64,000 nt of DNA from positions 4,953,501 through 5,017,500 of the forward strand of contig NZ_CP027773.1 of assembly GCF_003019815.1 (NCBI RefSeq), in the 5' to 3' direction. How positions within the stretch are numbered: the stretch's first letter is position 1; every line of letters starts with the position of its first letter. Source of the DNA: Variovorax sp. PMC12 (GTDB lineage Bacteria > Pseudomonadota > Gammaproteobacteria > Burkholderiales > Burkholderiaceae_C). Both the position numbers and the translations under genes were made by a program. Positions 17,721 to 27,724 of this stretch are shown one piece after another. A model generated the notes under the pieces. The model did no database searches. It worked only from the letters and a program-made list of their open reading frames with translations, and was not told the DNA's origin.

Positions 17721-18644
17721 ATGGTTGTAGCGCTCCTGCAGGCGCTCATCAGCGGGCTCGCCGTCGGCGGTGCCTATGCGCTGGTGGCGCTCGGATTCAG
17801 CATCACGTTCACGACGACCAAGACGCTGAACTTCTCGCACGGCGAGTTCGTCTCGGCCGGCGCGTTCATCGGCATGAGCGCTCTGTTCCTGGTGCTGGGC
17901 AAGCCTTTCGACTCCACCACCTTCGGCGACGCCATTCCCGGCGCGGGCGCGCAGCTCTTCGCGCTGGTGGCCGCGCTCGGCGTGATGGGGCTGCTGGGCT
18001 GGCTGCTCTACGTGCTGGGCGTGCGTCCGTTCGCGGGCCGCCCAGGCATGGCGTGGGTGATGAGCACGCTGGGCTTCGGCGTGATCCTGCAGAGCGTGGG
18101 CCTGGCCATCTGGGGCCCCAAGCCCGTGGTGGTGCCCGCGCCGGTGGGCGACACCGTGATCCGCATGTTCGGCGTGGGGGTACGCCCGCAGGAGCTGCTG
18201 ACGCTGGGCGTGGCGGTGGTCGTGATGTTCGGCTTCGACCGCGTCATGAACCGCACCATGGTCGGCAAGGCCATGCGCGCGGTGGCGCAGAACGGCAACG
18301 TGGCCAGCCTGATGGGCATCAACACCAACGCGATGATGATCGGCGCCTTCGTCGTCAGCTCGGCGCTGGCGGGGCTCTCGGGCTTCCTGCTCGCGCCCAT
18401 CGCGCAGGCATCGCTCTTCATGGGGCTGACCGTGGGGCTCAAGGGCTTCTCGGGCGCGATGATCGGCGGGCTGAGCAATCCGCGCGGCTGCGTGATCGGC
18501 GGCTTTTTGCTCGGCGTGCTCGAGTCGATGGTCAACCTGTGGCAGGCGCAGTGGCGTGAGGTGGCGGTGTTCGCGCTCGTCATCCTGGTGCTGGCCTTCC
18601 GGCCCACGGGCCTGTTCGGCCGCTCGACGGTGGAGAAGGTATGA
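17721..18644 (+). CDS. livH: ABC transporter permease, LivH type
   Basis: A 307-residue integral membrane permease of the branched-chain amino acid type. It has about eight hydrophobic segments and the family features LISGLAVGGAYALVALGFS at the N-terminus and FSGAMIGGLSNPRG near the C-terminus. The stop overlaps the start of the next gene (ATGA), giving coupling with the fused LivM-LivG. Confidence 0.92.
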   Translation: MVVALLQALISGLAVGGAYALVALGFSITFTTTKTLNFSHGEFVSAGAFIGMSALFLVLGKPFDSTTFGDAIPGAGAQLFALVAALGVMGLLGWLLYVLGVRPFAGRPGMAWVMSTLGFGVILQSVGLAIWGPKPVVVPAPVGDTVIRMFGVGVRPQELLTLGVAVVVMFGFDRVMNRTMVGKAMRAVAQNGNVASLMGINTNAMMIGAFVVSSALAGLSGFLLAPIAQASLFMGLTVGLKGFSGAMIGGLSNPRGCVIGGFLLGVLESMVNLWQAQWREVAVFALVILVLAFRPTGLFGRSTVEKV

Positions 18645-20431
18645 AGCGCCTCGCCCACCCCGCCGGCGTGGTCGCGTTCGCGGCCGTGCTGATCGGCATC
18701 GTGTCGATGTCCGGCAACGACTACTACCTGCGCATCGCCTTCATGATGTGCGTCTACTACCTGTGCGCCGCCGGCATGAACGTGCTGGTGGGCTACGCGG
18801 GACAGAAATCGCTCGGCCAGGCCGGGCTGTTCGCGGCCGGCGCCTACGGCGTGGCGCTGCTGACTTCGCGCACCGACATGGACCCGTGGCTCGCGCTTGC
18901 GCTGGCCGCCGTCATCTCCGGCCTGTGCGGCGTGCTCATCGCGCTGCCTTCGCTGCGCGTGAAGGGGCCGTACCTGGCCATGGTCACGCTGGCCTTCGGC
19001 ATCGTGGTGGAAAAGCTCGTGGGCGAATGGACCGACGTGTTCGGCGGCGCGCAGGGCATCTACGGCATCCGTCCGCTCACCTGGAAGGGCGCGCCGCTGG
19101 ACACCACGCAGTGGGTCATCCTCGGCATCGTGCTGTGCGCGGCGCTGCACCTGCTGCTGCGCAACCTGCTGGGCGGGCGCTTCGGCCGCGCGCTGCTGTC
19201 GCTGCAGGCGGACGAGATCGCCTCGTCTTCGGTGGGCGTGCGCGTGTACCGCGCCAAGGTCATGGCCTTCGTGGTCGCGGCCGTCACCTGCGGCATCGCG
19301 GGCGCGCTGGTGGCGCAGCAGAACCAGTACATCAACTCCGACTTCATCACCTTCCACCTGTCGATCTTCATCCTGCTGCTGGTGCTGTTCGGCGGCGCGG
19401 GCTCGATGTACGGCCCGCTGGTGGGCGCGGTGCTGCTCACGCTGACCGACGCGCTGCTGGCGCGCTGGCCCTCGGCGCAGCACTTCCTCTACGGCTTCCT
19501 GCTGCTGTTCGCGCTGTACGTGATGCCGGGCGGCGTGGTGGGCCTGTTCAACAAGTGGTTCATGAAGTCGCGCCATCGCGGCGAAGGCGCGGGCGGCAAA
19601 GGCGTGCCCGGCCAGATCGGCCCCGGCGGCGAAGGCGAACTGCTGGTGGTGCAGGGCGTGACCAAGTCCTATGGCGGCGTGAAGCCGGCGCAGGACGTGT
19701 CGTTCCGCCTGCAGCGCGGCCACATCCATGCGCTGATCGGGCCCAACGGCGCGGGCAAGAGCACCATGATCAACATGCTCACCGGCGTGATCGAACCCGA
19801 TGCGGGCGTGATCCGCTTCCTGGGCCAGAACATCGTGGGCCAGCCGGCGCACACCATCTGCTGCCTGGGCATGGGCCGCACCTTCCAGAACCTGCGCCTG
19901 TTCGCCGACCTGTCGGTGCTCGACAACGTCATGCTGGGCCGCCACAGCCGCATGAGCAACGGCTTCCTGTCGTCGCTGGTGGCGTGGCCCACGGCCGGCA
20001 GGCAGGAGCGCGAGACGCGTGAACGCGCGCTGCAGCTGCTCGACCTGGTCGGCCTCGGCCACCTGGCGCACTGGCCCGCCGGCAGCCTGCCCTACGGCCT
20101 GCAGCGCCGCGTGGAGCTGGCGCGCGCGCTGGCCACCGAGCCGCAACTGCTGCTGCTCGACGAGCCCGCCGCCGGCCTGAACCCGCAGGAGACGGCCGAG
20201 CTCGGCGAACTGCTGCTGCGCATCGGCAAATGCGGCGTGTCGATCCTGATGGTGGAGCACCACATGGACCTGGTGATGTCGATCTCCGACCACGTGATCG
20301 TGCTCGACTACGGCATCAAGATCGCCGAGGGCAAGCCCGCCGAGGTGCAGGCCAACCCGCGCGTGGTCGAGGCCTACCTGGGCGTGGACGACGAAGAAGA
20401 AGAGGCACTGGCCACGGCCATGCCCGCCTGA
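18641..20431 (+). CDS. LivM-LivG fusion: ABC permease plus ATPase in one chain
   Basis: 596 residues. Residues 1 to about 310 are a LivM-type permease with many transmembrane helices; the conserved loop GYAGQKSLGQAGLFAAGAYG is present. A short Gly-rich linker leads into a LivG-type ATPase with Walker A GPNGAGKST at about 367-375, a Q loop FQNLRLF, signature LPYGLQRR and Walker B LLLLDEPAAGLNP. The permease and ATPase are separate genes in the classical system; fusions of this kind are known in the family. It pairs with the separate LivF ATPase directly behind. Confidence 0.92.
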   Translation: MKRLAHPAGVVAFAAVLIGIVSMSGNDYYLRIAFMMCVYYLCAAGMNVLVGYAGQKSLGQAGLFAAGAYGVALLTSRTDMDPWLALALAAVISGLCGVLIALPSLRVKGPYLAMVTLAFGIVVEKLVGEWTDVFGGAQGIYGIRPLTWKGAPLDTTQWVILGIVLCAALHLLLRNLLGGRFGRALLSLQADEIASSSVGVRVYRAKVMAFVVAAVTCGIAGALVAQQNQYINSDFITFHLSIFILLLVLFGGAGSMYGPLVGAVLLTLTDALLARWPSAQHFLYGFLLLFALYVMPGGVVGLFNKWFMKSRHRGEGAGGKGVPGQIGPGGEGELLVVQGVTKSYGGVKPAQDVSFRLQRGHIHALIGPNGAGKSTMINMLTGVIEPDAGVIRFLGQNIVGQPAHTICCLGMGRTFQNLRLFADLSVLDNVMLGRHSRMSNGFLSSLVAWPTAGRQERETRERALQLLDLVGLGHLAHWPAGSLPYGLQRRVELARALATEPQLLLLDEPAAGLNPQETAELGELLLRIGKCGVSILMVEHHMDLVMSISDHVIVLDYGIKIAEGKPAEVQANPRVVEAYLGVDDEEEEALATAMPA

Positions 20432-20451
20432 GCAGAAAGACCGAAACCATC

Positions 20452-21162
<711 letters not shown>

Positions 21163-21193
21163 CGCCACCGCTCACTTCAAAGGACCGCTTCCA

Positions 21194-22168
21194 ATGACCG
21201 CCACCACCAAGAAATTCGCCAGCCAGGCCGACCTCGAAGAAAAGAAGGTCTCGTTCACCCGCCTCTCGGAGAACGCCTACGCCTACACCGCCGAAGGCGA
21301 CCCCAACACCGGCATCTTCATCGGCGACGAGGCCGTGATGGTGGTCGACACCCAGGCCACGCCGGCCATGGCGCAGGACGTGATCCGCCGCATCCGCGAA
21401 GTGACGCCGCTGCCCATCAAGTACGTGCTGCTGAGCCACTACCACGCGGTGCGCGTGCTGGGCGCGTCGGCCTACTTCAAGGAAGGCGCCGAGCAGATCA
21501 TTGCCAGCCGCGACACCTACGACCTGATCGTCGAGCGCGGCGAGCAGGACAAGGCCAGCGAGATCGGCCGCTTTCCGCGCCTGTTCCGCAATGTCGAGAG
21601 CGTGCCCGCGGGCCTGACCTGGCCCACCATGACCTTCGACGGCACCATGAGCGTGTGGCTGGGCAAGAAGCTCGAAGTGAAGATCGCGCAAGTCGGCCGC
21701 GGCCACACCAAGGGCGACACCATCGCCTACCTGGAAGACCAGAAGATCTGCTTTGCCGGCGACCTGGTCGAATACCAGAGCACCGCCTACGCCGGCGACT
21801 GCTACTTCCGCGACTGGCCCACCACGCTCGACCGCCTCGCGGGCTTCGGCTTCGAGAAGCTGGTGCCCGGCCGCGGCGCCGCGCTGGAGAACGCGAGCGA
21901 CGTGCGCAAGGCCATCGCCTCCACGCGCGCCTTCATCTCCGACGTGTACACGCTGGTCAACAACGGCGTGGCCCAGGGCAAGACGCTGAACGCGATCTAC
22001 AAGGAAACCGTGGCCGCGCTGCGCCCGACCTACGGCCACTGGGTGATCTTCGACCACTGCATGCCCTTCGACGTGACCCGCGCGTATGACGAAGCCACCG
22101 GTCACGTCCACCCGCGCATCTGGACCGCCGAGCGCGACATCGAGATGTGGAACGAACTGGAAGGTTGA
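21194..22168 (+). CDS. Metallo-beta-lactamase-fold protein with degenerate metal site
   Basis: 324 residues with the MBL fold order. The canonical HxHxDH motif reads SHYHAVRV: the first two His are kept, the Asp and third His are replaced. GRGHTKGDT with its His and FAGDLVEY with its Asp remain, while the late Gly-His-Gly is Gly-Arg-Gly. A normal two-zinc hydrolase site therefore cannot form, though one metal may still bind. The gene is inside the catabolic cluster behind livF with a 31-bp gap, so a lactone or thioester hydrolysis role is possible but unsupported by the residues. Confidence 0.8.
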   Translation: MTATTKKFASQADLEEKKVSFTRLSENAYAYTAEGDPNTGIFIGDEAVMVVDTQATPAMAQDVIRRIREVTPLPIKYVLLSHYHAVRVLGASAYFKEGAEQIIASRDTYDLIVERGEQDKASEIGRFPRLFRNVESVPAGLTWPTMTFDGTMSVWLGKKLEVKIAQVGRGHTKGDTIAYLEDQKICFAGDLVEYQSTAYAGDCYFRDWPTTLDRLAGFGFEKLVPGRGAALENASDVRKAIASTRAFISDVYTLVNNGVAQGKTLNAIYKETVAALRPTYGHWVIFDHCMPFDVTRAYDEATGHVHPRIWTAERDIEMWNELEG

Positions 22169-22171
22169 CCA

Positions 22172-22260
22172 CCCCCAGCCTCGCCCACTTCGTGTGGCTC
22201 GGACACCCCCTCGCGGGGGCGCACCCTGCGGCCCGGCAGAGCCGGTTCCGCGGGCGCTCC
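22172..22260 (+). repeat. interspersed intergenic repeat, copy C
   Basis: About 89 bp, the most diverged copy (CACTTCGTGTGG instead of CACTTCGTGTCG, GCCCGGCAGAGCCGG instead of GCCCGGCAAAGCCGG). It lies directly behind the MBL gene stop codon, before the EamA gene. Confidence 0.75.
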
Positions 22261-22309
22261 CGAAAGGCCCACGCTTCGCGGGGCGCGCACTGCTCCTCGA
22301 ACATCTGAA

Positions 22310-23236
22310 ATGAAACAGTCCACACCGCCACCTGGCGCGACACCCGCCGCCGTGCAGGGCTGGATGCTCCTGGCGATGGTGCTGTGGGGCGTGAACGTGT
22401 CCGCCGTGAAGGCGCTCACCACGTCCTTCGAGTCGCTGCCGCTGGCCGCGCTGCGCATGGCGGTGGCGTGCCTGGCGCTGTCGGCCATCGTGCTGTGGCG
22501 CCGGGGCGGCGTGCCCGCGCTCGGCGCGCGGCAGCTCGCGGCCATGACGGGGTGCGCGTTCCTCATGGTCTATGCCAACCAGATCCTGTTCGCGCAGGGC
22601 CTGCTGCGCTCCACCGCCACCAACGGCGCGCTCATCATGGCGCTGAGCCCGCTGGTTTCGGCGCTGATGGCCGCGCTGGTGTTCCGTGAAAGCCTCACGC
22701 CCCGGCGCATGCTGGGCGTGGCGCTGGGCTTCGCGGGGGTGGCGGCCGTGGTGCTGAGCCACCCGGGCGCGGGGCTGTCGCGTGCCGGCATCGGCGACCT
22801 GATGCTGGCGCTGGGCGTGGTGAGCTTCGCGATCGGCGGCGTGGGCGTGCAGCGGCTCGCGCGGCAGATCGATCCGCTGTCGATCAGCTGGGTCATCTAC
22901 ATGATCGGCACCGCCATGCTGGTGCTGCACACCCTGCTCGGGCGTTCGCGGCTGGGCACGGCCGAGCTGTTTCCCGGCGCGTGGCCGTGGGCGCTGGTGC
23001 TGTTCTCCGGCATTGCCGCCACCGCGGCGGGCAACCTCATCTGGAACCGTGCGATCTCCGTCATCGGCGTGGCGCGCACGGCCGTCTTTCTTTACTGGGT
23101 GCCGGTGTTCGGCGTCGCGTTCGCGGCGCTGCTGCTGGGCGAAGCGCTCACGTGGTGGCACCTGCTCGGCTTCGTCGCCGTGATGAGCGGCACCTGGCTG
23201 GGTACGCGGCCCGCCGCCACGGCCGTCGCGCCCTGA
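22310..23236 (+). CDS. EamA-family (DMT) transporter
   Basis: A 308-residue inner membrane protein with ten hydrophobic segments in two repeats, typical of EamA/RhaT drug-metabolite transporters. Features include WMLLAMVLWGVNVSAVKA at the start of repeat one and AGNLIWNRAISVIG in repeat two. The family exports metabolites or amino acids. In this cluster it may export an excess or toxic pathway intermediate, which is inference from position only. Confidence 0.85.
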   Translation: MKQSTPPPGATPAAVQGWMLLAMVLWGVNVSAVKALTTSFESLPLAALRMAVACLALSAIVLWRRGGVPALGARQLAAMTGCAFLMVYANQILFAQGLLRSTATNGALIMALSPLVSALMAALVFRESLTPRRMLGVALGFAGVAAVVLSHPGAGLSRAGIGDLMLALGVVSFAIGGVGVQRLARQIDPLSISWVIYMIGTAMLVLHTLLGRSRLGTAELFPGAWPWALVLFSGIAATAAGNLIWNRAISVIGVARTAVFLYWVPVFGVAFAALLLGEALTWWHLLGFVAVMSGTWLGTRPAATAVAP

Positions 23237-23248
23237 TCCCTGCCATTC

Positions 23249-24433
23249 ATGTCCGACTCTCTTCCCCTGCTGTTCCAGCCTTTGCAACTGCGCGGCCTCA
23301 CGCTGGCCAACCGCGTCGTCATCTCGCCCATGTGCCAGCACGCCGCCGACCGTGGCCATGCCACGCCGTGGCACATGGTGCACCTGGGCAAGTTCGCGCT
23401 CGGCGGTGCGGGGCTGATCCTTACCGAAAGCACCGCGGTCGATCCGCGCGGGCGCATCGGCACGGCCGACCTCGGGCTGTGGAACGACAGCCAGATCGCG
23501 CCGCTGAAGGCCGTGGTCGACTTCGTGCATGCGCAGGGCAGTGCCATCGGCGTGCAGCTGGCGCACGCGGGGCGCAAGGCCGGCAGCCAGCCGCTGTGGG
23601 AAGGGGGCGCGGCGCTGGATGACGCGCGCATGGCCGCCGACGAGGAACCCTGGGAGCGCCTGGGCCCGAGCGCGCTCGCGGCGGGTCCGGGCTGGTCGGC
23701 GCCACGCGCGCTGGACGCGGACGGCGTCGCCTCGGTCGTGCAGCACTTCGTCGATGCGGCGGTGCGCGCGGACAAGGCGGGCTTCGACGTGGTCGAGCTG
23801 CACTTCGGGCACGGCTACCTCGTGGCGAGTTTTCTGTCGCCCAACGCCAACCACCGGGGCGACGCGCTCGGCGGCAGCCGCGACAAACGCATGTGGCTGG
23901 CGCTGGAAATCGCGCGGCGGGTGCGTGCCGCATGGCCTGCGCACAAGCCGCTGTTCTGCCGCCTGTCGGCGGTGGACGGCACGCTCGACGGCTGGAGCCT
24001 GGACGACTCGGTGGTGCTCGCGCGCGAGCTCAAGCGCTGCGGCGTCGACGTGATCGACTGTTCGTCCGGCGGGCTCACGGAAGAGACGCGCGCGCTGCCG
24101 GTGCCGCGCGGGCTCGGTTTCCAGGTGCCGTTCTCGGCGCGCATCCGGCGCGAGGCGCAGGTGCCCACCCAAGCCGTCGGCATGATCGTCGACGCGCAGC
24201 AGGCCGAGGCCGTGCTCGCCGCCGGCGATGCCGACCTGATCGCGCTGGGCCGCGAGGCGTTGTTCGACCCCTATTGGCCGCACCACGCGGCCGCCGCGCT
24301 CGGCGCGGACCCCGGCTACGAACGCTGGCCGGTGCGCCACGGCGTGTGGCTGGCCAAGCGCGCGCCGGGCCTGGCGCGCGCGCGGGCCGAAGCGGCGGCG
24401 GCATCCAGCGACAAGAAGACAGGCACGCAATGA
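23249..24433 (+). CDS. NADH:flavin oxidoreductase, old yellow enzyme family (YqjM-like)
   Basis: A 394-residue FMN-dependent TIM-barrel enzyme. Signatures: LFQPLQLRGLTLANRVVISPM with the following Cys typical of the YqjM branch, QLAHAGRKAG, ELHFGHGYLVASFLSP, and DLIALGREALFDPYWP near the end. The family reduces activated C=C bonds of enones; the expected active-site His pair region is HFGHGY. The stop overlaps the EthD gene start (ATGA). Confidence 0.9.
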   Translation: MSDSLPLLFQPLQLRGLTLANRVVISPMCQHAADRGHATPWHMVHLGKFALGGAGLILTESTAVDPRGRIGTADLGLWNDSQIAPLKAVVDFVHAQGSAIGVQLAHAGRKAGSQPLWEGGAALDDARMAADEEPWERLGPSALAAGPGWSAPRALDADGVASVVQHFVDAAVRADKAGFDVVELHFGHGYLVASFLSPNANHRGDALGGSRDKRMWLALEIARRVRAAWPAHKPLFCRLSAVDGTLDGWSLDDSVVLARELKRCGVDVIDCSSGGLTEETRALPVPRGLGFQVPFSARIRREAQVPTQAVGMIVDAQQAEAVLAAGDADLIALGREALFDPYWPHHAAAALGADPGYERWPVRHGVWLAKRAPGLARARAEAAAASSDKKTGTQ

Positions 24434-25155
24434 CCGAACCGACCAGCACCGCTGCAACCACCACCACCAGCCTGCGCATGGGCCTGATCCGCAAGAAGCC
24501 CGCGTGGACCGACGAAGCCTTCCGCACCCACTGGCGCGACAGGCACGGCCCGCTGGTGGCGCAGTTGCCCACGCTGCGCGCCTACCGGCAGAACCTGGTC
24601 GTCGACCGGCTGCAGCGCGGCATCGATTTCGCGCGCGGACCGTGGGACTTCGACGGCTTCTCGCAACTGCGCTTCGACGAGGCCGCGCAGGCGTCGCAAG
24701 CCTTCGGCCACGGCGAACTGGCGGCTGCCATCCGCGCCGACGAAGAGCGCTTTCTGGGCGGCCTGCACATCGTGAGCGTCGCGCAGACCGAAGTGATCGC
24801 GCTGCCGCCCGAGCCCCATGGCCTGCTCAAGCGCATCTCGCTGCTGCGCCGGCCGGCTGCGCAATCCGAAGAAGACTTCCGCCGCGAATGGCGGGTTCAT
24901 GCCGAGCATGTGCGCCGCATGCCGGGCGTGAGCGGCTACCGCCAGAACGTGGTGACCGCGCGCGAGTTCGTGAAGGGCACGCCCTGCGACTACCCGGAGC
25001 TGCCCATCGACGGCATCGTCGAGCTGTGGTTCGAGAACACCGACACGCTGAACGCCGCCTTCGCATCGCCCCAGGGTCGGGTGACGATGGCGCATGCGCT
25101 CACCTTCCTGGCGGAGATCACGGCCTTCGTGGTGGAAGAGTACCGGGTGGCTTGA
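24430..25155 (+). CDS. Tandem EthD-domain protein
   Basis: 241 residues with two EthD-like ferredoxin-fold halves. The first begins RMGLIRKKPAWTDEAFRTHW and ends around YRQNLVV; the second begins KRISLLRRPAAQSEEDFRRE and repeats GYRQNVV. EthD domains occur in small accessory proteins and in decarboxylases or cyclases of catabolic and polyketide pathways, usually as one domain per chain that dimerises. Here the dimer appears built into one chain. Coupled to the OYE gene by an ATGA overlap. Last recognisable gene of the cluster. Confidence 0.8.
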   Translation: MTEPTSTAATTTTSLRMGLIRKKPAWTDEAFRTHWRDRHGPLVAQLPTLRAYRQNLVVDRLQRGIDFARGPWDFDGFSQLRFDEAAQASQAFGHGELAAAIRADEERFLGGLHIVSVAQTEVIALPPEPHGLLKRISLLRRPAAQSEEDFRREWRVHAEHVRRMPGVSGYRQNVVTAREFVKGTPCDYPELPIDGIVELWFENTDTLNAAFASPQGRVTMAHALTFLAEITAFVVEEYRVA

Positions 25156-25270
25156 GCGCGCGGCGCACGGCGGCGCGCCAGTTAACCCGTTCATGGGATT
25201 GACCCGGCCGGTGCCATGGCGACACTGGGCCGACAAAAACTCCAACCCACGGACATGCCCGCTTCGCACG

Positions 25271-25564
25271 ATGGCAGGCAGTGTTCGAGCGCGCGCGCCC
25301 TTGACCTCACATCCCATTTCCGTCGACCTGAAGGGCGGCTGGTCCTGTTCGTTCCACTTCAAGCAGGGCGTGAGCGGCGGCTACGCCGGCGTGGCCGAGA
25401 TCGCGCTGGACGGCCTGCGGCATGGCGAGGTCGTGATCATGGCCCAGCCCTCGCTCGACGCCGCCGTGGAGCGCATGAAGCTGCGCGCCAGCCAGTTCGT
25501 CAGCGTGCGGTCGGTCGACGGGGCGCACAAGCCGTGGCGTGAGCGGACCGAAGCGCAAAAGTAA
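25271..25564 (+). CDS. Hypothetical small protein
   Basis: 97 residues, not recognised. The middle contains GGWSCSFHFKQGVSGGYAG and the end is charged. The frame is open further upstream into the EthD gene, so the start at 25271 is a choice without a clear ribosome binding site. The codon pattern looks coding. It is followed at 32 bp by another small gene. Confidence 0.5.
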   Translation: MAGSVRARAPLTSHPISVDLKGGWSCSFHFKQGVSGGYAGVAEIALDGLRHGEVVIMAQPSLDAAVERMKLRASQFVSVRSVDGAHKPWRERTEAQK

Positions 25565-25596
25565 TATCCGGCCTCGACAACACCGGAGCAGCAGGC

Positions 25597-25914
25597 ATGG
25601 GGCGGATCTTCTTCATCGGCATCGTCATGGCAGCCGCCGCGTGCGCGGCATCCGCCCAGACGCGCAAGCCGTTTCCACCCGGCGTGGTGGGCGTGATGCG
25701 CATCGACGCCGGCACCGAATACGTTTTTCTCGACCGGCCCACCACCGTGGGCGGCGCATGCAAGGGATGGAAGGCGGTGTCGATCCAGGCGCCCGGCCCG
25801 GCGGGGTCGGGCCTGACCAATCTCATGTGCTGGAAGGAATCGAACGGGCAGCTGCTGACCGCGACAGAAGCCAAGGTCACGCCGCAGGTCGCGTCGATGG
25901 ACCTGATTCGCTGA
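25597..25914 (+). CDS. Small secreted protein of unknown function
   Basis: 105 residues with a clear signal peptide (hydrophobic FFIGIVMAAAACAASA, cleavage after ASA around residue 20). The mature part is about 85 residues with two cysteines, which could form a disulphide in the periplasm. Not recognised. Convergent with the chemoreceptor gene, with only nine bases between the stop codons. Confidence 0.6.
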   Translation: MGRIFFIGIVMAAAACAASAQTRKPFPPGVVGVMRIDAGTEYVFLDRPTTVGGACKGWKAVSIQAPGPAGSGLTNLMCWKESNGQLLTATEAKVTPQVASMDLIR

Positions 25915-25923
25915 TGCGGCTGC

Positions 25924-27603
25924 TCAGGCCGGCAGCAGGCGGTCCTTGGGCGTTGCTGCGAGCCGCGCCTTGCGGGCCGGCGTATTGCCCCGGGCCGGCA
26001 GCCACTGCGCGTCTTGCCGCGCGGCCTCGCCGTCGCCCGGCAGCACGAACTGGCTGATCAGCGCCTCGAGGCTGCGTGCCTGGTCGCGCAGGCCTTGCGA
26101 CGCGGCGGCCGACTCTTCCACCAGCGCCGAGTTCTGCTGCGTCATGCGGTCCAGCCGAGAGACGGCGGTGTTGATCTGGCCGATGTCGCGCGTCTGCGCA
26201 TGCGTGGCCTCGGTGATGTCGTTCACCGTGCCCGCCACCTGCCGGATCGACGCCATGATGCGGCCCATCGTCTGCCCCGCGCTGTCGGCCAGCTGCGTGC
26301 CGGCCTCGATGCGCTGCACCGAGTTCTCGATCAGCCCCTTGATCTCGCGCGCCGCCGCCGCCGAGCGCGTGGCCAGCTGCCGCACCTCGGCCGCCACCAC
26401 CGCGAAGCCCCGGCCCGATTCGCCGGCGCGCGCGGCTTCCACCGCCGCGTTGAGCGCGAGGATGTTCGTCTGGAACGCGATGCCGTCGATCACGCCGATG
26501 ATGTCCGCCATCTTGTGCGAGGCGCGGTGAATGTCCTGCATCGTGCCGACCACCTGCGACACCACCTCGCCGCCCTGCGCCGCTACCGTGGCCGCGGCGC
26601 CCGCCATCTGCTCGGCCCGGCCCGCGGCCTCGCTCGACTGCGCCACGTTGCGCATCACCAGCTCCAGCGCGGCAGCCGTCTGCTGCAGGCTCGACGCGGC
26701 TTCTTCCGTGCGCGACGAAAGTTCCGAATTGCCCTGCGCCATGTCGCCGGCCGCCACGCGCACGTTCTGCACCGATTCGCGCACCCGCTCGACCAGTTCG
26801 CGCAGCGCGCCCTGCATCGCGCCCAGCGCCTGCAGCATCTGCCCGGCCTCGTCGCGTGCGTGGCCCTCGATGTCCTGCCGCAGGTCGAGGCTGGCCACGC
26901 GCTGGGCCGTTTCGCCGGCCGCGCGGATCGGCCTGCTGATGCTGCGCACCAGCCACTGCGCCAGCACCGCGCCCACCAGCAACGCCGCCGCGCAGAACGC
27001 CACCAGCGCCAGCCGCGCCGACGCGCTCAGGCCGTCGATGCGGGCGTCGGCTGCATCCATGGCGTCGCGCTGCGCCTGCGCGAGCCTGGACACCGCCGCC
27101 AGCAGCGCGGCCGAGCCCGGCTGGAAGCGCTGCGAATAGACGTTGCGGATGCGCTCGGTCAGGCCCGAGTCGCGTGCCGCGATCAGCTCTTTCACGGCCG
27201 CCTTGAAGCTGGTGCCCGCGGTTTCGATCTGCGCGAGCAATGCGCGGTCGGGCTCGGACTTCAGGCGCTGGTCGACCTGCTGCATCAGCGCGTTGTATTG
27301 CGTTTCCGTCGCCTGGATGTCGGCCGCGAGGATCTCGCCGACCTCGGGCTCGGAGCTCAGCGCCATCGCCTTGTAGCGCTCGGCGTTGATCGCCTGCAGC
27401 CGGTAGGCGTCGACCACCAGGCGTTCGGACACGCCGTTCTGCTGGATGGCTTCATGCGTGGCGCCGGTCACCTTGGCCAGCGACCAGATGCCGATGCCCG
27501 AGCCCGCAAGGGTCAGCAGCAGCACGACGCTGAAAGTGGCCAGCAGCCGGCGGCCGAGGATGTTGAGGGGACGGGGAGGGCGCGGGTCGGTGGCGGAAGT
27601 CAC
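25924..27603 (-). CDS. Methyl-accepting chemotaxis protein (four-helix-bundle sensor)
   Basis: 559 residues. TM1 about 20-40, a periplasmic four-helix-bundle sensor domain about 41-195, TM2 about 196-219, HAMP about 214-270, then the signalling domain with the hairpin tip DGIAFQTNILALNAAVEAAR at about 373-392. This is the standard Tar/Tsr class. The C-terminus lacks the NWETF-type CheR/CheB tether. The ligand is unknown. Gene stands alone on the minus strand; the M50-like gene is upstream. Confidence 0.93.
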   Translation of the reverse strand: MTSATDPRPPRPLNILGRRLLATFSVVLLLTLAGSGIGIWSLAKVTGATHEAIQQNGVSERLVVDAYRLQAINAERYKAMALSSEPEVGEILAADIQATETQYNALMQQVDQRLKSEPDRALLAQIETAGTSFKAAVKELIAARDSGLTERIRNVYSQRFQPGSAALLAAVSRLAQAQRDAMDAADARIDGLSASARLALVAFCAAALLVGAVLAQWLVRSISRPIRAAGETAQRVASLDLRQDIEGHARDEAGQMLQALGAMQGALRELVERVRESVQNVRVAAGDMAQGNSELSSRTEEAASSLQQTAAALELVMRNVAQSSEAAGRAEQMAGAAATVAAQGGEVVSQVVGTMQDIHRASHKMADIIGVIDGIAFQTNILALNAAVEAARAGESGRGFAVVAAEVRQLATRSAAAAREIKGLIENSVQRIEAGTQLADSAGQTMGRIMASIRQVAGTVNDITEATHAQTRDIGQINTAVSRLDRMTQQNSALVEESAAASQGLRDQARSLEALISQFVLPGDGEAARQDAQWLPARGNTPARKARLAATPKDRLLPA

Positions 27604-27684
27604 GGGGCTGCGATGAAGAAGAAGGCTGGGAACGTTCCCGCGCCCGATTGGAGCCGTGCCGTGTTACCGGGAATTAACAGTTGG

Positions 27685-27704
27685 GGCCGCAGGGCTTTGC
27701 GGCC
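27685..27704. other. GC-rich hairpin between M50-like and chemoreceptor genes
   Basis: GGCCGCA and TGCGGCC flank a 6-nt loop. No T run follows on the minus strand, so it is a poor terminator for the M50-like gene; it could slow or process the transcript. Confidence 0.35.
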
Positions 27705-27724
27705 TTGCTTTCTTCGTCTTTGCT

